Of a DNA stretch of 64,000 nucleotides, positions 24,139-34,227 are shown one piece after another (position 1 is the first letter of the stretch; each line of letters begins with the position of its first letter). A program made the position numbers and the translations under genes. The stretch is from the NCBI GenBank assembly GCA_003008705.1, contig PDUO01000029.1:321321-385320 (forward strand), read 5' to 3'. Source of the DNA: Pezicula radicicola. Taxonomy: Eukaryota > Ascomycota > Leotiomycetes > Helotiales > Dermateaceae. The notes under the pieces are model-generated. The model ran no database searches. It was given only the letters and a program-made list of their open reading frames with translations, and was not told the DNA's origin.

Positions 24139-24483
24139 TTGCCACTGACACGATTGACAGGTCTCTGCCGTCGACGGGGCTGGCGAGATCCCTTGTACGA
24201 AACATACAGAAGTACGTCAGGCTTCACTTGTCTGGTACTCGTGAATGGCCGGGAATATCAGACGGATCTTGCATATGAATCCGACGGATTGGCCCAGGAG
24301 AATGCTGCAATGCGGGCCTTCATGGTGTGCCGCAACTTTTCAGTAAATGGAGGTATGCTGGCTCGCAATGGCGTCGTTCAAGGACTGCCTGCGAATGAGA
24401 GCAGTGGGCGACACAGGAGGAAGCATGGTGGCCGCCATTCCGCCAATCTTAGCAGCAGCAGTTCTACGACATCCTCGGAATAA
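24139..24483 (+). CDS. C-terminal fragment with dsRNA-binding-motif-like pattern
   Basis: The last exon appears to begin at 24161, after a CGATTGACAG acceptor, and ends at 24483. Its peptide has the strand-strand-helix pattern of a double-stranded-RNA-binding motif: FTCLVLVNGREYQTD, then YESDGLAQENAAMRAFMVC. A Gly/Arg/Ser-rich tail follows, ending in a Ser run. No N-terminal exons could be found in the preceding 600 bases, so this is either a truncated gene or the 3' end of one whose other exons I cannot recognise. The neighbourhood is rich in transposon debris, which favours a remnant. The function of the intact family is not known to me; RNA binding is inferred only from the motif pattern. 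Confidence 0.4.
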   Translation: MPLTRLTGLCRRRGWRDPLYETYRSTSGFTCLVLVNGREYQTDLAYESDGLAQENAAMRAFMVCRNFSVNGGMLARNGVVQGLPANESSGRHRRKHGGRHSANLSSSSSTTSSE

Positions 24484-26050
24484 GAAAGACATTGAGACGT
24501 CAGCTATGAGGTAGCTGATGACCCTGAAAGTTTATAGCTCGGCCCGTGGCCTCTTTGGAAGGTGGACTCAAGAGCCAACAATGCTCTCGCAACTATGATT
24601 TACGACCACGAAAAGAACGGCGGCGGCAGCTCAAAATTCGATAGCACGATACCAGGATATGTTTACGATTTACACATCGAGTATTTAACGACCACGACCT
24701 ACGATTATGAAAAACGAATCTCCTAATTTTTCACTGTTCTATCAAGACTAGCATCTGTCACGGTATTGGGTTTGACAGCACCAACCGTTGGATAGTGGAG
24801 GCGACTCATTCATTCGACTGTCAATTCTTGGAGAGGCACGTTTTCTCATGTTCGGCCAGATATTCCTCAGAGAAAAAGAACGGCGGGCGGCTTGGAGAAT
24901 CTTTTACTACAAATTCGTGCATTTAGCAAGCGTGGCGCCAATCAATCAGACTTTCGTTTCCTGCGGGGATCTTTTGCAATTTGGATTTGGGATGGGACGG
25001 CTGTTTGCGAAAACTGGTCGGCCTTTTGTTGCGTTTTATTATGATAATGACTTGATGAAAATAAAAGTCCTGCTCAAGCAATTCGACGACAACTCATTAC
25101 AAGCCTTTGCACTCTTGGGCGAATACTCCTGTAAATATTTCGTGAGATGTCACGCTTACTCACAATACATATTGTCAAGCGACCCTTTCGTACCTACAGT
25201 ATGCTAGAAAATAATGGTGAGAGAATGGCAAACACGGGTTGGCATCGTATTATTCCAGTGCCGACAAGGCCACGATTCTCGTGAGGTCGCACTGCCACGA
25301 CGGTTTTCTGTCAAACTCGTGATCAAAATGTGTCCCAAAAAAGCACAAAACTCCACGTAACCCAGAGTTTCGAGTGCTTGCTTGCCCCTCCCTCCGCCAC
25401 CGAAGTCGCACACGAACACACAGGTCATAATTCATCTGCTCACTTGTAGGTACGGTATGGAAGGGTATTGTTGATGTGATTTTAGACAGAGGGTATTCAG
25501 GACTTTTAATATTATTTATTTAATATAAATGCGGCCCACTTCCATTGATTGGCGATGCTCGTTGAAGACACATGGTCCATCACTCTCACAAGCTCACAGC
25601 GTGCGGAATTTAGAGGCTCTCGGTTTAATTCAGACAGCGGGGACTTTTTTGCTTGCGCTTTATTATTTCTCAACCGACACTAGCGTCGCCGCTCTAGCCC
25701 CTGACCGCCACACCCCTTTTTGGGTCGGTAGCGAGAAATTTGGCAGCTCGAAATAACCTAACCTTGCCTTGCCTTGCCTTGGACCCATAGCCATCACCAC
25801 CTGTCCCCTTCTCATCGCAATCTCCAGTCTCCCTACTGCTTCCCTTATCACCCACAAAGTAAACAGGACCAATTCTTCTGCACAAATCCACGCTCGTTCA
25901 TTCTCGAATACCATCAACACATCCAAGCCAAGCATCATCTGCTGGATCATTTGCTCTTTGCGACTTATCCTGATATCCTGAAGTGTGGGGTAAACCTTGC
26001 CCTTAGTACTACTTCCTCAAAGCTTTTGTCGATCGCTACTTCCTCGCAAG
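24484..26050. other. Intergenic; one unassigned open frame
   Basis: A 139-codon open frame at 24788-25207 (+) has no recognisable domain and AT-rich, frame-neutral composition, so it is not called. From about 25,760 the plus strand becomes C/T-rich, fitting the promoter and leader of the pyrophosphorylase gene. Confidence 0.4.
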
Positions 26051-27351
26051 ATGAAGGGTATGTTTCGCAATTCTTCGCACGCATCTTGAGGACATTTACT
26101 GACATGGAAATCAGCTCTCATTCTCGTTGGTGGCTTCGGCACCCGTCTGCGCCCGCTCGTACGTTTTTATCCATGATTCCTCGAAACCTCGAAGCTTGCG
26201 CCCATATGTTTCTACACCTCAACAATGACTACAGCGACTAACATAACGATAGACCCTTACTCTACCGAAGCCATTGGTGGAGTTTGGAAACAAGCCTATG
26301 ATCTTGCACCAGATTGAGGCATTGGCTGCAGCAGGTGTCACAGACATCGTCCTCGCTGTTAACTACCGCCCAGAGGTTATGGAGAAGGCATTGTCCGAGG
26401 TACGTTGGTCAAAACAGATGGGTCGCCCAGTACACGTACTGAGCATATTTCTAGTACTCGAAAACGTTCAACGTTAACATTACTTTCTCTGTCGAAACCG
26501 AGCCCCTAGGCACCGCCGGTCCTCTCAAGCTTGCCGAAAAGACTCTGGGAAAAGATGACTCCCCCTTCTTCGTACTGAACTCAGATGTTATCTGCGAATA
26601 CCCATTTGCTGATCTCGCTGCTTTCCACAAAGCACATGGTGAGGAGGGCACCATCATGGTTACAAAGGTCGAGGAACCCTCGAAATACGGTGTGGTAGTA
26701 CACAAGCCTAACCATGCGTCGCGGATTGATCGTTTTGTTGAGAAGCCTGTGGAGTTCGTTGGAAATCGTATTAATGCTGGTATCTACATCCTGAACCCGT
26801 CTGTCCTCAAACGTATCGAATTACGACCAACCTCTATTGAGACCGAAACTTTCCCAGCCATCGTCAGAGATGGCCAACTCCACTCAATGGATCTGGAGGG
26901 CTTCTGGATGGATGTCGGACAACCTAAGGATTTCCTCTCAGGAACCTGCTTATACCTCTCTTCCCTCACAAAGAAGGGATCCAAGCTCCTTACACCTGTG
27001 TCTGAGCCTTATGTACACGGCGGAAACGTTCTCATCGACCCTTCCGCTAAAATTGGCAAGAACTGCCGGATCGGTCCAAACGTAACCGTTGGCCCAGATG
27101 TCATCGTCGGTGATGGTGTTCGTCTTCAACGCTGCGTATTACTTGCCGGCTCGAAGGTGAAAGACCACGCATGGGTCAAAAGCACTATTGTCGGCTGGAA
27201 CTCTACCGTCGGAAAGTGGGCACGTTTAGAGAACGTTAGTGTTCTAGGAGACGACGTTACGATTGGCGACGAGATTTATGTTAACGGAGGCAGCATTTTG
27301 CCACATAAGAGCATTAAGGTCAATGTTGATGTGCCAGCTATTATCATGTAA
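26051..27351 (+). CDS. MPG1: Mannose-1-phosphate guanylyltransferase (GDP-mannose pyrophosphorylase)
   Basis: Four exons (26051-26057, 26115-26158, 26253-26399, 26455-27351) give 364 aa, the usual length of this enzyme. The 7-base first exon encodes only MK plus one base. It is supported because splicing it produces [19 protein letters not shown], the nucleotide-binding signature. The nucleotidyltransferase domain continues with [43 protein letters not shown] and [13 protein letters not shown] left-handed beta-helix of hexapeptide repeats follows ([29 protein letters not shown]). It makes GDP-mannose from GTP and mannose-1-phosphate for N- and O-glycosylation, GPI anchors and wall mannans (yeast PSA1/VIG9). 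Cytosolic. The three introns are 57, 94 and 55 nt, all in the first quarter of the gene. Confidence 0.96.
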
Positions 27352-28760
27352 GAGAATAAATGGCTGGATGTGCTTAGCAAGATCGCTACTGATATTTCTC
27401 TCTCCTCTCTTGTTTGAACTCATTTGGGCTGTGCATGGCGTCTTGAGGATGATATCAGGGGTCATCTTTGCATGCGATACGCATTGGTAAAAAAAAAGAA
27501 AAGAAGCAGTTATGTTGTTGACGGAAATATACATGCGGTGTTGTGTTGCGCTTTTGTATGTTTTGATACTGGCTTCTTTTTAAACGCAGGTTTCACTGGG
27601 GGGTTTTTCGGGATATTTTGCATGCATAGATATTTAGTGCTGTTGTAATTATCTTGATTGAAATGAGAGATGTATTCTCTCTAGGTACATTACCGTGATA
27701 CTTTGCTTCGAACGACCTGATTTGTAACTCAAGGCGAGCTTTCTTCTGCGTGCAACGGGAGAATCTGCATAGGAGACTTCTAAAACCCCTGAATCCCACA
27801 GCACCAATAACTCAGCTTCTTATGCTAGAGTTGCGAGCAGAATCAAGAGGCATTCCCTCCACCAAAATTCCCTGCTCCACGTGTACGTCTGGCTTCCCTT
27901 ATATTTAGATTTCGCATTAGCCTTATTACGCACACTATCATTTTGATACACCGAACTATAGCAGGCAGAAGAAGGCTTGGTAAAGGTATACTACACAGAA
28001 AATTGAAGAGCTTTGGTTATACTTAGAGTCCTAATAGAAAGCTGTATCAGATACTAGAAAATGTCTTGGGGAGATAGTTACTGCTGGCGTGATTTTATGT
28101 AATTGATTTAGGTACTTAAGTTAAGTAGTTTATTTGACTTAGGGAACTTACTTAGGTGAGGTAAGTTGGCGTGTTCCTAGAGACTACTTTTTGTACTCAG
28201 ATATAGTAATGCTTTTTTTGGGGGGGAAGGGGGGGAGGGGGCAGGTTTAGGAGTTTGGTCTTAATAATCTGTTGTTAAAAAGCTACAGCTCTTAGCGACT
28301 TATATTGTTGATTGGAAACAATAGAAAAGGGCACACCTAGAAAAAAAGTTAAAAAACATATTGAGTTAACACCAGCAGCTTGCTTGTTAAAATTTGTCTG
28401 GATTTTCTGTCTCCTTGAGAAAGGCTCATAAACTGATTGTATTTGAAGAGATGAAAGTTACCGATAGAGTAAAGAGGAATATCTCTTTATGAGTCCTTGA
28501 GGAAACGCTATTTAGCCCCACTTTCCTCATGTCAATTATGACATTGCAATATCATTCCATTCCAGAACCGTACTTGGCCGGTACCCATAATACATCATAC
28601 ACGACTTAGTATGATTTAGGCACACTCCGCTGTGTTAAGCCTGTCGCAGATTCCTCTACCCTTTGACATAAGATGCCAAGCCTCCAGCATTCCACCTTTC
28701 TTTGCACTCCCCAAAATGCGTTTCAGAATACTAACATAGTCTCTCATAATACCCTATCTC
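27352..28760. other. Intergenic; module remnants and a G-run
   Basis: Contains the pyrophosphorylase 3' region, a poor cluster of the dispersed 18-bp module at about 28,098-28,170, and three close G runs of 7, 7 and 5 at 28220-28241. No gene is supported. Confidence 0.45.
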
Positions 28761-29186
28761 TCAACCCACCATCCTCTCGTCCCTCAAGTGCGTCGCCAAC
28801 GGAACAGGTTGTTCAAGCATAATAGTAGTATAATCCGGCGGACTCTCCAGCCTATCATTTCTCCCCAGCGCTCTCATCTCCATCTCCCACCTCTGTTTCT
28901 CCCTCTCCAATTTTGCCATCTTTGCTTTTTGGGCTGCTCGTCGACGCATTGTTGTACAGCAAATGAGAAGGCCTAGGACAACGAGAATTCCAATCACTAC
29001 TCCGACTATTGTAGCTATTTGAGTTGGGTCAATTCCGTCGCTGATTATAGAATCTCCGTAAACTCCTCTGCGGTTGAGGAATTTGGTGATGGTGGTTGCG
29101 GTTGGGAGTCTTGGGAGTTTAGGGAGGCCTGGGAGATGGAGATGTATTGGTGAGCGTGAGAATGATGCTGTTGGAAATGGAGGCAT
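28761..29186 (-). CDS. Small single-pass membrane protein
   Basis: A single-exon frame encodes 141 aa. A Pro-rich N-terminus with basic and aromatic residues precedes one clear transmembrane helix at about residues 56-78 (IATIVGVVIGILVVLGLLICC). A strongly basic stop-transfer segment (MRRRAAQKAKMAKLEREKQ) and a charged helix follow. The tail contains a PPDY motif. There is no cleavable signal, so type III (N-out) or signal-anchor topology is possible. The sharp hydrophobic-to-basic boundary and the ATG support a real gene, but I do not recognise a family. The PPDY could recruit WW-domain proteins such as Nedd4-type ligases; that is inference. Confidence 0.55.
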   Translation of the reverse strand: MPPFPTASFSRSPIHLHLPGLPKLPRLPTATTITKFLNRRGVYGDSIISDGIDPTQIATIVGVVIGILVVLGLLICCTTMRRRAAQKAKMAKLEREKQRWEMEMRALGRNDRLESPPDYTTIMLEQPVPLATHLRDERMVG

Positions 29187-29733
29187 GGTTTTTTTTTAAG
29201 AGAGGTGGCTCAACCATCCCGGTGAGGATGTGAGTGGTTTTTGCTTTCAACGACAGCGTTGTAGTAAAGAGTTACTGAGTATAGGTGTAAGATTTGGATA
29301 CTGAGTTGGTTCCAATGTTAAGGATTGATTTCAGGGTTGGAGTTAAATTTCGAATGGACTTTCAGTTATTTGAAAGGTGTATAGTATATATTCATTAATT
29401 AAGAAACCCAACGCCTTATGCGGAGAATTGTTCTTATTGAGTAGTGCATAGCCGCTGACATTATGTAGAGGAGTGTTCCAGTAAGTCACTGAGTTGGTAA
29501 CCTGGCTTATGTAATCGAAAATTGGCATCTCATTCGTCGCTTCGGTTAAGATATCCCCTTAGCGCCCTCGCTTAAGCATGTGGCATTGACGAATTGAGGC
29601 TGTGAACGTAGGAGTGAGGCACAGCAGACATCAAACCAACTGAAGTCTATAAGGCATCTACAATCACAATCACAAACACGTACGGAGTACATATCCCAAC
29701 ACAAGGCTTTCAACGTGGTTGACAAGTAAAATC
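29187..29733. other. Divergent promoter region
   Basis: Separates the 5' ends of the small membrane-protein gene and the Zn2Cys6 gene. No gene is seen. Confidence 0.4.
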
Positions 29734-31849
29734 ATGCCGCCCAAGAGGAGGGTGAGGACTGGGTGCTTAACGTGTAAAGTGAGTGTGGAATGGATGTTTT
29801 TGTGCTTCAGCTTGCCTGATTTAGACTACTCTTTCCAACTAACAAGGTAAATATAGATTCGAAAGACCAAATGCGATGAAGGAAAGCCTGCATGCGTGAA
29901 ATGTGTCAGCACCGGCAGGAAATGTGATGGCTATTGGCCGACCCCTGAGAATGCTCAGGTTGTTACTGTAAGTCCTAAATGTATTGCTCGCTTCCAAGGT
30001 CCAGGTGGGGGAGACCTCCAGAAGCCCCTCAGTCACCAAGATTGTATTGAGGAACTCAAGCTGTGTGGCTTATTGTCCAGTTCTTCGTCTCTATTCCTAG
30101 AGCAGCATGAACTGATTGGATTGCCAACGACAGCAACCCATTGAGGTCGGCAAATTTCTAGGATTAGCTCAAACAAATGCAATCATTACTTCCCTTCGGA
30201 ACAGTCTACCGGGCGACGGCAAAGAACGAAGAGCACTCCACTTCTTCATAAATTGTACAGCTCCAGGACTAACAGGCAACTTCAACTCTAGTTTCTGGGA
30301 ACAGACAATTTTACAAGCCTGTATGTCGGAACCAGCACTTCGTCACATCGCAGTAGCAATCGGTTCAACCCATGAAATGCTTAGTACGAAATGTACCTCC
30401 CAAAATGTCAAGCAAGGAAATCGATATACTATTTCTTTATACGCACTTCAGCAATACAACAAATCTATTAGACAACTCAATAAAATGTCTTCGAGTAAAG
30501 AACAAAGACCAGAGATGTTACTATTATCATGCGTCCTCTTCATATGTTTCGATAGTCTACGAGGGCACTACAATACAGCAGCCCACCACCTAGAAGCCGG
30601 ACTAAACATCCTCAATCAATGGAAGATGGGAAATCTCAGCCCACTAACCGATCCACATCTCTTCCAGGAAATCCTCATCCCAGTCTTTACAGCTCTTGGA
30701 ATACAAGCTGGTCTCTTCGTTACCAATCGCGTAGTAACAGGTTCACTCTGGAATCATCTTCGTGCAATCAACGACGACGATAATGGAAACAACTACAAAG
30801 ACCAAGCCCAAGAGTTTTCAAGTGTAGATGATGCCCGTCGAAGACTCAACAAATCAATCGCAAATACGTGTTACACAGTAACAACAATATCAAGCACCCA
30901 GCAAAACCAAGCACCCAACAAACTCCCCAAACTCCAACAATCTCATTCTCAAACAGAAGAAGAAACAGAAACATGCGCCAACAACCCCATCGACCCCACA
31001 AAATCAGCCAACCAATTAAAAGAAAACTGTTTGACGAACCTACAAACCTGGTCCGCAACACTCGATACCTATCTTTTAAAAGCCTCGGTCTCCTCCCTCC
31101 TGAGCAAAGATCTACGAGCAGCAACACTTTTAAAAATCTATTATTGTACTATAACATTAATATCAAAAATAGAACATCCAACAACTATCCCCGTTTTCAC
31201 AGACGATCCATTCCATACGGAATTTCAGAAAATCGTCACCTTAACAAAAGCTCTCCTCTCAGCCGAGGAAGATTCCTCCTCCTCCTCCTCCTCCTCCTCC
31301 TCCTCCTCCTCCTCCTCCTNCTCCTCCTCCTCCTCCTCCTCCTCCTCCTGCTCCTCTTCCTCATCACAAACCAAACCCTCTCAACCCAAAACAAAAACAA
31401 CCTTTGCCTCAGACCTCGGCATAATAATACCCCTCTACGTAACAGTAGTCCACTGTAAAACCCTCCCCCTCCGCCTCCAAGCCTTCACCCTCCTACAAAA
31501 TGAAGCAAAAGGCGGAAGAAGAGAAGGGATGTGGGATGCTGTACAAGTAACAGCTGTGTGTGAAAGGATTCTAGCTGTTGAAAGTGGTGAGCAACTCCAA
31601 CTTCAACCCCAACTTCAACCTACCCAACCCCAACCCCAAGGACAAGGACAAGGGCAACAAATGTTATCGAATGAGACACAGACTGAGAAAAGGATTGAGA
31701 AACTTGTGGCGGTCAGGGCTGTACCTGTTGAGAGTAATGGTAATGGTATTGATTCTGAGTATGCTGTTGAGCTTGATTTTGGGGTTTCGGATCAGGAGTT
31801 TGGGGAGTTGGTTGTTAGGACGGAGAATTTGAATTTGGTTCCTGATTAG
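29734..31849 (+). CDS. Zn2Cys6 fungal transcription factor
   Basis: Proposed exons are 29734-29778, 29857-29967 and 30134-31849. The first two join to a textbook zinc cluster: RVRTGCLTCKIRKTKCDE followed by CVKCVSTGRKCDGYWP. The intron between the first two Cys pairs is a common position in this family. The third exon carries the fungal-specific TF region (RALHFFINCTAPGL, SSFWEQTILQACMSEPALRH, LLLSCVLFICFDSLRGHY). The second junction is uncertain: a GTAAGT donor at 29968 and a CAG acceptor at 30133 restore frame, but the intron would be 166 nt. A poly-Ser run encoded by a TCC microsatellite with one undetermined base lies at about residues 430-455, and Gln/Pro repeats precede the C-terminus. 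Targets are unknown. Confidence 0.82.
31274..31349 (+). repeat. TCC trinucleotide microsatellite with an unresolved base
   Basis: About 25 tandem TCC units inside the Zn2Cys6 coding region, encoding poly-Ser. Position 31320 is n, so the assembly did not resolve this tract. Its true length, and therefore the number of Ser residues, is uncertain. Confidence 0.95.
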
Positions 31850-32158
31850 AATAGGTTTGGGGAGTGGGTGATATTGAAGAAGGATGGGTTGTGGGAGTGG
31901 AGAGGGTTATTTATTGGTTATTATGGTGTTATGTTGGCTTGAGTTACTCACTAGTGTTGAAGGCGGCTAGGTAGTATTAATATGAGTTGTTTTCTGTCTA
32001 TGCTGCGATATTTCTAGCTCTTGTTAAACTAGCTTGTCGTGACTTCATACTCCATCACAAAATCATAAATAACAAAACAACTCCACTGTCATCGAGTTCT
32101 CAACTATAATTAACACAAAACTGCAAATTAACTAGTTCAGAACCGGCTGAACAAACTC
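31850..32158. other. Convergent 3' spacer
   Basis: About 300 bases between the 3' ends of the Zn2Cys6 gene and ERG27. AT-rich; nothing else is seen. Confidence 0.4.
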
Positions 32159-33846
32159 TTAGTTCCCCTTATTCTCAAAACCAAGCAACTTCTTCCACTG
32201 CATCCTCAAAACCTCCATCTCCCTCCAGCTCTTCGCACCTTCAATCTCAAACTCCTCTCTCGCCTCCTTCGTAACATTAACAGCATGTCTCTGCCTCCCA
32301 GTCCGCTGCTCCACAACACCCTCTCCATAATCCCTCCCCTCCAAACTCCCCACTTTCCCATCCCAACCCCAACCACCAACTTCAGTCTTACGAACTCTCT
32401 CTTCACCCCATCTATCAGTAGCTGATCCCCACTTCGATCGTGTGCCATTCATCTGCTCTAAGGTTTCTTCTTCAGCGAGTGCTAGCCAGACTGGTGCTAC
32501 AGCTGCCTTGTAAGGAACAATAGCATGCCATGGACTACCTAACCATCTAGCAAGATAAAAAGCAATCTCCATGAACCGTACCAAAATCCAAGCTAAAGGC
32601 ATGATTTCTGAAGCAAAGACACCTGGATGAACTACATAGACCTTTGGTTTTACTAGCGTTACGCTCTCACCCGCCCCGTTCTCCTTCTCTTCTGGTGTCG
32701 CCTTATTTGAGCACTCGAAAAATGTCTTGGAAGCATTTTGGGTTGATGGTAAATCTGCGGAAAGGGCAAGCATATCGACTAATCGTTTTCCACTCTCGTA
32801 TGGCGCCTCTGATTTGAGTCCTTGGATGTCATCCACGGAAAACTGTTCAGGTAGAGCTTCGATGCTTGATACCCATATGATTTTACCACCAGATTTTGAG
32901 GTGGGTGTTGCAGGACGTGAAAGAAGAGGCATAAGCTCATGGGCGAGAGTATAATGACCAAAAACATTAGCACAGAACACCTCTCCTAAAGGCGGTTCTG
33001 TACTTTTCTCGTCATTTAAAAGCGGCTGCTTTTCTTCGTCGCCATCTGCTGATTTCGCAGCGTCAGGCAAACCCAACTGTGACTTGACAACAGCACCAAC
33101 ATTGGCTATTTTATATGCAGGCCAAGTAGTAGCCTCTTTTATATCCGTCAACACTGTCCAAACTGCAGCAGGCCAGTCCATTCCCGTCCACCCACCAATC
33201 CCAGCATTCCAGACCACAACATCAAGTCTCGGTATACGGATTCCACTCAAGCCCCAACCCCAAGCCCTCATATGGCCACTTGAGCCTTCTCTCTCACTGA
33301 GAGCCCACCTGTCCTGCTGTATATCCTTCGAATAACCCTGCGTACCAGGACTACCAGCGGGTAGCTTCAACCCATCGTAAGTTGTCGCATCTGGCGTTCC
33401 CAACGTCCCATTGAGCAATTTATCCGCTAGCGCATATACGCTCTTCAAATCGCAGAGATCAACTTCCACACCAAGGAAGTGTACCCTCTTGACTGTTGTC
33501 TGCCATTTGTATTCGACCCCTTGGTCCTTTGCCTTCTTGCGCTGCTTGGTCGCAAATGAAGAGTACTCTGCCAACCCGCGAAGGTGAGCTCGTAGACGAG
33601 AAAGGGCGAAGCGGGTTTTGAGGGGAGAGCGGGTAACAATTATGAGGACGAGGTGTTTGTTCGGTGGTGTAGAGGGAGATGTGAGGAATTCGTCGATGAG
33701 ACGTGTGGCTATTCCAAATCCCAGACCGCTGGTACGACTTTTAGCGCTAACACGTTGAACGAATCACGAATTATACCTTACCTATTGGCACCTGTTACAA
33801 GGGCAAACAGCTGGCTGTCACTTGTCTCCCAAGGTGGTAAACCCAT
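32159..33846 (-). CDS. ERG27: 3-ketosteroid reductase (C-3 sterol dehydrogenase/reductase complex)
   Basis: Two exons (33846-33782 and 33728-32159) around a 53-nt intron give 544 aa. The splice restores the dinucleotide-binding motif VTGANSGLGFGIATRL. This is a short-chain dehydrogenase: a cofactor region at about 16-30, the NAG motif in DVVVWNAGIGG near residue 194, Ser in IIWVSSIEALP, and the catalytic YESGK (YxxxK) near 331-335. A hydrophobic stretch (ILVRFMEIAFYLARWL) follows, fitting ER or lipid-droplet association. In yeast Erg27 reduces the 3-keto intermediate during C-4 demethylation, in complex with Erg25, Erg26 and Erg28. The protein is longer than yeast Erg27 (347 aa); the extra length is two polar insertions and a charged C-terminal tail. 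Residues 100-175 contain a Gly/Ser-rich loop. Confidence 0.92.
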
Positions 33847-34227
33847 CTTTGCACAATTGGACAATTGAGATGTGCGATTAAGAAGTATGAAGATACACTT
33901 TTCAAAGTTACCGCCAATTTCTGGGGTAAGGGGCGGCGGGCGCGTCCTCGGCTGTTTCCGACCTATGATAAAGGTTATTTACCTAATAAGTCATTGCGTA
34001 CGGAGTCTAGTCTCCGGAATACTGTACATCCGGTAGTTGGCTTGACGTGGTGGGAAAGCTTTCATGTCTTCGAAAGCCGAGGCACTGTTCAGTATGGTCA
34101 TTTCAGAAAGAAAAAGCATGTATATGGTATTCCTGAACTCCAGACCCACTATAACGGGAAACCACCGCCATTAATGACACTGCAGCAGCTCGTGGCGCTG
34201 TCCCCAAGAACCCTCTGCCCGACCCAT
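33847..34227. other. Intergenic between ERG27 and the acyltransferase gene
   Basis: Holds the ERG27 promoter and the acyltransferase 3' end. No gene is supported; open frames on the plus strand here run antisense into the acyltransferase gene. Confidence 0.4.

Noticed and set aside
24788..25207. 139-codon open frame
   Set aside because: Unremarkable composition, no domain, lies in degraded intergenic DNA.
29896..30144. Unspliced continuation of the zinc cluster frame to a stop at 30,144
   Set aside because: It would truncate the protein before its regulatory domain; a GTAAGT donor at 29,968 and an acceptor at 30,133 join it to the long downstream frame.
32206..32448. Open frame inside ERG27
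   Set aside because: Same strand but different frame, with no independent features; overlaps a well-supported coding region.
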